Of a stretch of 64,000 nt of DNA, positions 61,356 through 64,000 are shown piece after piece. The notes beneath the pieces are model-generated. The model was not told the DNA's origin. It searched no databases and saw only the letters and a list, made by a program, of their open reading frames with translations. Location of the stretch: positions 156,669 to 220,668 of the forward strand of contig NZ_JAQSUW010000016.1 in NCBI RefSeq assembly GCF_028649395.1, read 5' to 3'. Source of the stretch: Pseudomonas sp. Gutcm_11s (GTDB lineage Bacteria > Pseudomonadota > Gammaproteobacteria > Pseudomonadales > Pseudomonadaceae). Position numbers and translations under genes: made by a program. Positions within the stretch are counted from its first letter, which is position 1, and each line of letters starts with the position of its first letter.

Positions 61356-63728
61356 TCAAGCTCCTTGTCCGACTTCGGTGGCGCGCCCGGTGAAGCGCTG
61401 CAAGACCCGGTAGATGGCGCCCAGGGCGCGGTCCACCAGTGGCGCATTGCGCTCTGGTGTGACAATGCGCGCCAGGCCCTGTTCCATTTCGTTGGCCAGC
61501 TGGCGTATTGGCTTGACCGCCACGCGCTGGCCGCTGTGATCGACGAACATGTAGTTGTGGGTGGTCGGGCTGAACCAGGACAGCTTGAGCATGACGCTGC
61601 CCGTGCCCTGCACGAACTCGAACCAGGTGCCGAACTCCAGTTGCTGCAGCTCACGGATCAGCGCCTGTGCGCGTGGCGAGGGTGGTGGAGTGTCGGCCTT
61701 CACTGGCTGGGCCAGCGCGGCGTCCTCGCCGAGCATGGCGCCGAGCGGGCTTTCCTGCAGCTGGGTTTTGATCTGCGCGGCCAGTTGCGGCTGCTGATTC
61801 TGAACCGCGTGCTGGCAGGCGACGATGTCCTGCAGCAGGCGGCGGATGCCGTCTTCGTGATAGCCGCCGAGCAGCTCCAGGCCCTTGCGCAGTTCATCGA
61901 GCAGCGGCACGCGCAGGCTCTGCAGGCGGGTGCGGCCGTCGGCATCCAACGGCGAGCCGCTCCAGGCCAGTTGCTCCGCCACTTCGCCAGCGCGTTGCCA
62001 TTCGGCGCTGCGCTCGCCGTGACGCAGCAGGATGAAGACCAGCACGTCGGCCCAAGTCAGTTCGAGGAAGTTGTGGATCACGCTGGGCAGCTGGCGGTTG
62101 CGCAGCACGCCCTGAATCACGTCGACCGCCTGTTGGCGCGCGCCGAGCAGGCGGTCGCGGCCCTTGGCCGCTTCCACTGCACGCTTCTCGCGCAGTTCGA
62201 CCTTGTGCCGCAGGGTGGCGACGAACTCGTTGAACTCTTCGAGCAGGTTGTCGAACAGCTGCAGGTCGCCGTTGAAGCCATTAATCACCCGCTCCACGAC
62301 CCAGTGGATCTTCGCCACCAGGCCACGCTCGTCGCCTTCGCCACCATAGAGCACACCGGCCTGGGCCATGCTGTTGAGCAGGCGGCGCGCTGGGTGGTGG
62401 TGCTGGGTGAACAGGGCCTTGTCCTGCAGCGCCACCTTCAAGTACGGCGTGTGCAGGTGGGAGAGGGCAGTCTTGCAGGTGTGCGGCAGGTTTTCATCAT
62501 CGAGGATGAAGTCGAACAGCATGCCGACCAGGTCGATCACATCGGCCTCCTGATCGGCCAGCTTCTGCTGGCCGGGCAGGCTGCTGTGGGTGTCGAGTTG
62601 CTGCTGCAGGCTGACCTTGAGTTCTTCTACCGGCTGCGGCCCCTGCAGGCGCTGGCTCAGGGTGCTGGCGGACTGCTGTTGCAGGCGGGTCAGCGCCTCC
62701 AGCAGTTCGCCGGCGCTGTAGGTGCTGGTAGCTGTGCGCGGGGCGAAGCTAGCGATACTGCGGGCGCCACCGGGCAACGGGGCGTCGATGTCCTGCTGGC
62801 GCCGCTCGCCGAGCAGTGCGGCCAGGCCGCCGAGCAGTTGGCCCGGGTCCAGCGGCGGCGGTGCACCGAGATCGGCTGGAGCCTGGATCACCGGTGCCGC
62901 CGTGTATGCCGGCTGGGTGCTGCCGGTCGCCGAGCTGCTGGCGGGTGCCGCCGGTGAGGTGCCGGGCTGGGCTGCGGTGGTCGGTGCAGGCTCCGCCGGT
63001 TTCGCCGGCGCTGTGGTGTTGGCCGAACGCTGCGCCGTGAACTTGAGGTTGGGCAGGATGCCGGCGTTGATCAGGCGCTGGTTGAGCATCTCGTAGAGGG
63101 TGTCCAGGCCCTGCATCACGTGACGATCGAAGAGCATGTAGAGGATCACCTTGATCCGCAGTGGCAGCGGATGGGGCGTCAGCGCTTCGCGGAAGGCTTC
63201 GGCCAGGGCCTGGGGGCCGAAAGGGTTGGTGTCCTCGACCAGCTTCTGGCCATTGTTGAGCAGGGCCAGGCGCTGCTCTAGAAGGAACAGGGTCTGAGCA
63301 CTGCGCGCCCGGACCTTGCTGACCATATTGGTGATCTGCAGGCTTTCTTCATATTCGTCGTTGTGCACCAGCGCCAGGCTTGCGGTGTCTGCCTCGCTGA
63401 TCTGGGGGCGCGGCTTGAGCCTGCCCTCCAGAAAGTCGGAGAAGTTCTGCGCGATGCGCTGGTGATAGCTGCGCTCGATCTGCGGCCGCAGCTTGCGCAG
63501 ATCGCGCATGGCGTCGAAGAACAGCGTCTGGACCTTGTTGTTCTCGGCCTTTTCCGCGCCGTCGAAGAGGGTGTCGTCGACCTGGGCGAACAATCCGGCC
63601 AGGTGTTCGGCGAGGTTGTTCATCACCAGCTTGCGGCAGTCCTGCACCAGTGCGCCGAAGCGCGGCTGGATGGCGCGGTTGGCGACGCCCGGTTGTGGGG
63701 GAGGAGGTGGCGCGTCCTGTGAACTCAT
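61356..63728 (-). CDS. DUF1631 family protein
   Basis: 790 residues, cytoplasmic and largely helical. The N-terminal region (FGALVQDCRKLVMNNLAEHLAGLFAQVDDTLF) and the C-terminal KLSWFSPTTHNYMFVDHSGQRVAV are typical of DUF1631 proteins. A flexible Pro/Ala/Thr-rich segment (about 235-290) separates the halves. Function is not established. The C-terminal block is reminiscent of flagellar-brake YcgR-N/PilZN folds, but that is a guess. Coupled to the following PilZ gene. The ATG at 63728 has an AGGACGATC-type SD. Confidence 0.82.
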   Translation of the reverse strand: MSSQDAPPPPPQPGVANRAIQPRFGALVQDCRKLVMNNLAEHLAGLFAQVDDTLFDGAEKAENNKVQTLFFDAMRDLRKLRPQIERSYHQRIAQNFSDFLEGRLKPRPQISEADTASLALVHNDEYEESLQITNMVSKVRARSAQTLFLLEQRLALLNNGQKLVEDTNPFGPQALAEAFREALTPHPLPLRIKVILYMLFDRHVMQGLDTLYEMLNQRLINAGILPNLKFTAQRSANTTAPAKPAEPAPTTAAQPGTSPAAPASSSATGSTQPAYTAAPVIQAPADLGAPPPLDPGQLLGGLAALLGERRQQDIDAPLPGGARSIASFAPRTATSTYSAGELLEALTRLQQQSASTLSQRLQGPQPVEELKVSLQQQLDTHSSLPGQQKLADQEADVIDLVGMLFDFILDDENLPHTCKTALSHLHTPYLKVALQDKALFTQHHHPARRLLNSMAQAGVLYGGEGDERGLVAKIHWVVERVINGFNGDLQLFDNLLEEFNEFVATLRHKVELREKRAVEAAKGRDRLLGARQQAVDVIQGVLRNRQLPSVIHNFLELTWADVLVFILLRHGERSAEWQRAGEVAEQLAWSGSPLDADGRTRLQSLRVPLLDELRKGLELLGGYHEDGIRRLLQDIVACQHAVQNQQPQLAAQIKTQLQESPLGAMLGEDAALAQPVKADTPPPSPRAQALIRELQQLEFGTWFEFVQGTGSVMLKLSWFSPTTHNYMFVDHSGQRVAVKPIRQLANEMEQGLARIVTPERNAPLVDRALGAIYRVLQRFTGRATEVGQGA

Positions 63729-63849
63729 GCGGGATCGTCCTGCTGGCGGAGGGTCGCCGCCGTGTCAAACCAGATACGCAATATCCTAGCCGTTTCCTCG
63801 GCGCCAAGGTGCGGCAGCACGCTGTGAATCAAATAAGTCGTTGCCAGGG

Positions 63850-63877
63850 TTGACATAAATGTTCGGCTACGTAAAAT
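63850..63877 (+). promoter_or_regulatory. Stringent-type promoter of tRNA-Asn
   Basis: TTGACA-N16-TAAAAT followed by the G+C-rich discriminator GGCGCGCC, typical of stable RNA genes. Start about 55 bp before the tRNA 5' end. The remaining 63729-63849 gap shows no other feature I can name. Confidence 0.75.
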
Positions 63878-63939
63878 GGCGCGCCTCTGATACGGGAAAC
63901 GGCGAAAGCCAAACGTAGAAGAGGTTGGAAGTTAGTAGT

Positions 63940-64000
63940 TCCGCGATAGCTCAGTCGGTAGAGCAAATGACTGTTAATCATTGGGTCCCTGGTTCGAGTC
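63940..64000 (+). tRNA. tRNA-Asn(GTT), 3' part cut by window end
   Basis: 61 of about 76 bases are present. The acceptor strand TCCGCGA, D arm GCTCAGTCGGTAGAGC, anticodon loop CTGTTAA with anticodon GTT at 63973-63975, and TpsiC start GGTTCGAGTC are all standard for bacterial tRNA-Asn. Confidence 0.95.

Overview
The window is a chromosomal segment of a high-GC gammaproteobacterium, almost certainly a Pseudomonas. Gene content and order follow, from memory, the P. aeruginosa PAO1 block PA4542-PA4615 run in reverse, with some losses and insertions. Start codons, protein lengths and motifs of rlmG, radA, mapZ, cstA, morA, gdhA, obgE, proB, murJ, ileS, pilR/pilS, bamD and clpB all fit. Several differences from PAO1 (no pilY2, an extra DUF3142/TPR pair next to mapZ, a TerC gene next to fpr) suggest another lineage of the genus. 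That species placement is inference.

Layout. 1-8.5 kb: the 3' end of a TonB-dependent receptor, rlmG, a ferredoxin-NADP reductase, a TerC-CBS membrane protein, mscL, two divergent YdcH-type small proteins, a GNAT acetyltransferase and radA. 8.6-12.5 kb: a 50-codon ORF, then a tightly coupled minus-strand operon of a DUF3142 lipoprotein, a TPR envelope protein and the c-di-GMP adaptor mapZ. 12.7-16 kb: cstA/btsT-ybdD-yjiA. 16-25 kb: glyA, morA, ettA and gdhA. 25-30.5 kb: a DksA/TraR-like zinc protein, a Lon-like protease, two genes that each carry a DnaA-box dyad upstream, an FKBP isomerase and a small gene under a probable Fur box. 30.6-43.4 kb: housekeeping genes ispB, rplU-rpmA, obgE, proB, creA, rpsT, murJ and the ribF-ileS-lspA-fkpB-ispH operon.

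43.5-50.9 kb holds the type IV minor pilin genes fimT and fimU-pilV-pilW-pilX-pilY1-pilE. This stretch is visibly poorer in G+C than its flanks, and the shift begins inside ispH and ends inside the thiO-like oxidase gene. That looks like cassette replacement by recombination in flanking conserved genes. 52-55.2 kb encodes the PilR/PilS two-component system, coupled to a small zinc-ribbon membrane protein. 55.4-63.7 kb carries bamD, rluD-pgeF, clpB behind a convincing sigma-32 promoter, and a PilZ/DUF1631 pair. The window ends inside a tRNA-Asn gene with its own stringent-type promoter.

Themes. c-di-GMP signalling (mapZ, morA, a second PilZ protein) sits close to surface-motility genes (minor pilins, PilY1, PilSR). 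Several intergenic regions carry readable regulatory sites: an FNR/ANR-type box at exactly -41.5 before one ydcH gene, a Fur box, paired DnaA-box dyads and NtrC-like half-sites before gdhA. I saw no insertion sequence, prophage, integrase or CRISPR array. The best candidate for an undescribed system is the DUF3142-TPR-mapZ operon. The most evolutionarily interesting locus is the minor pilin cassette.
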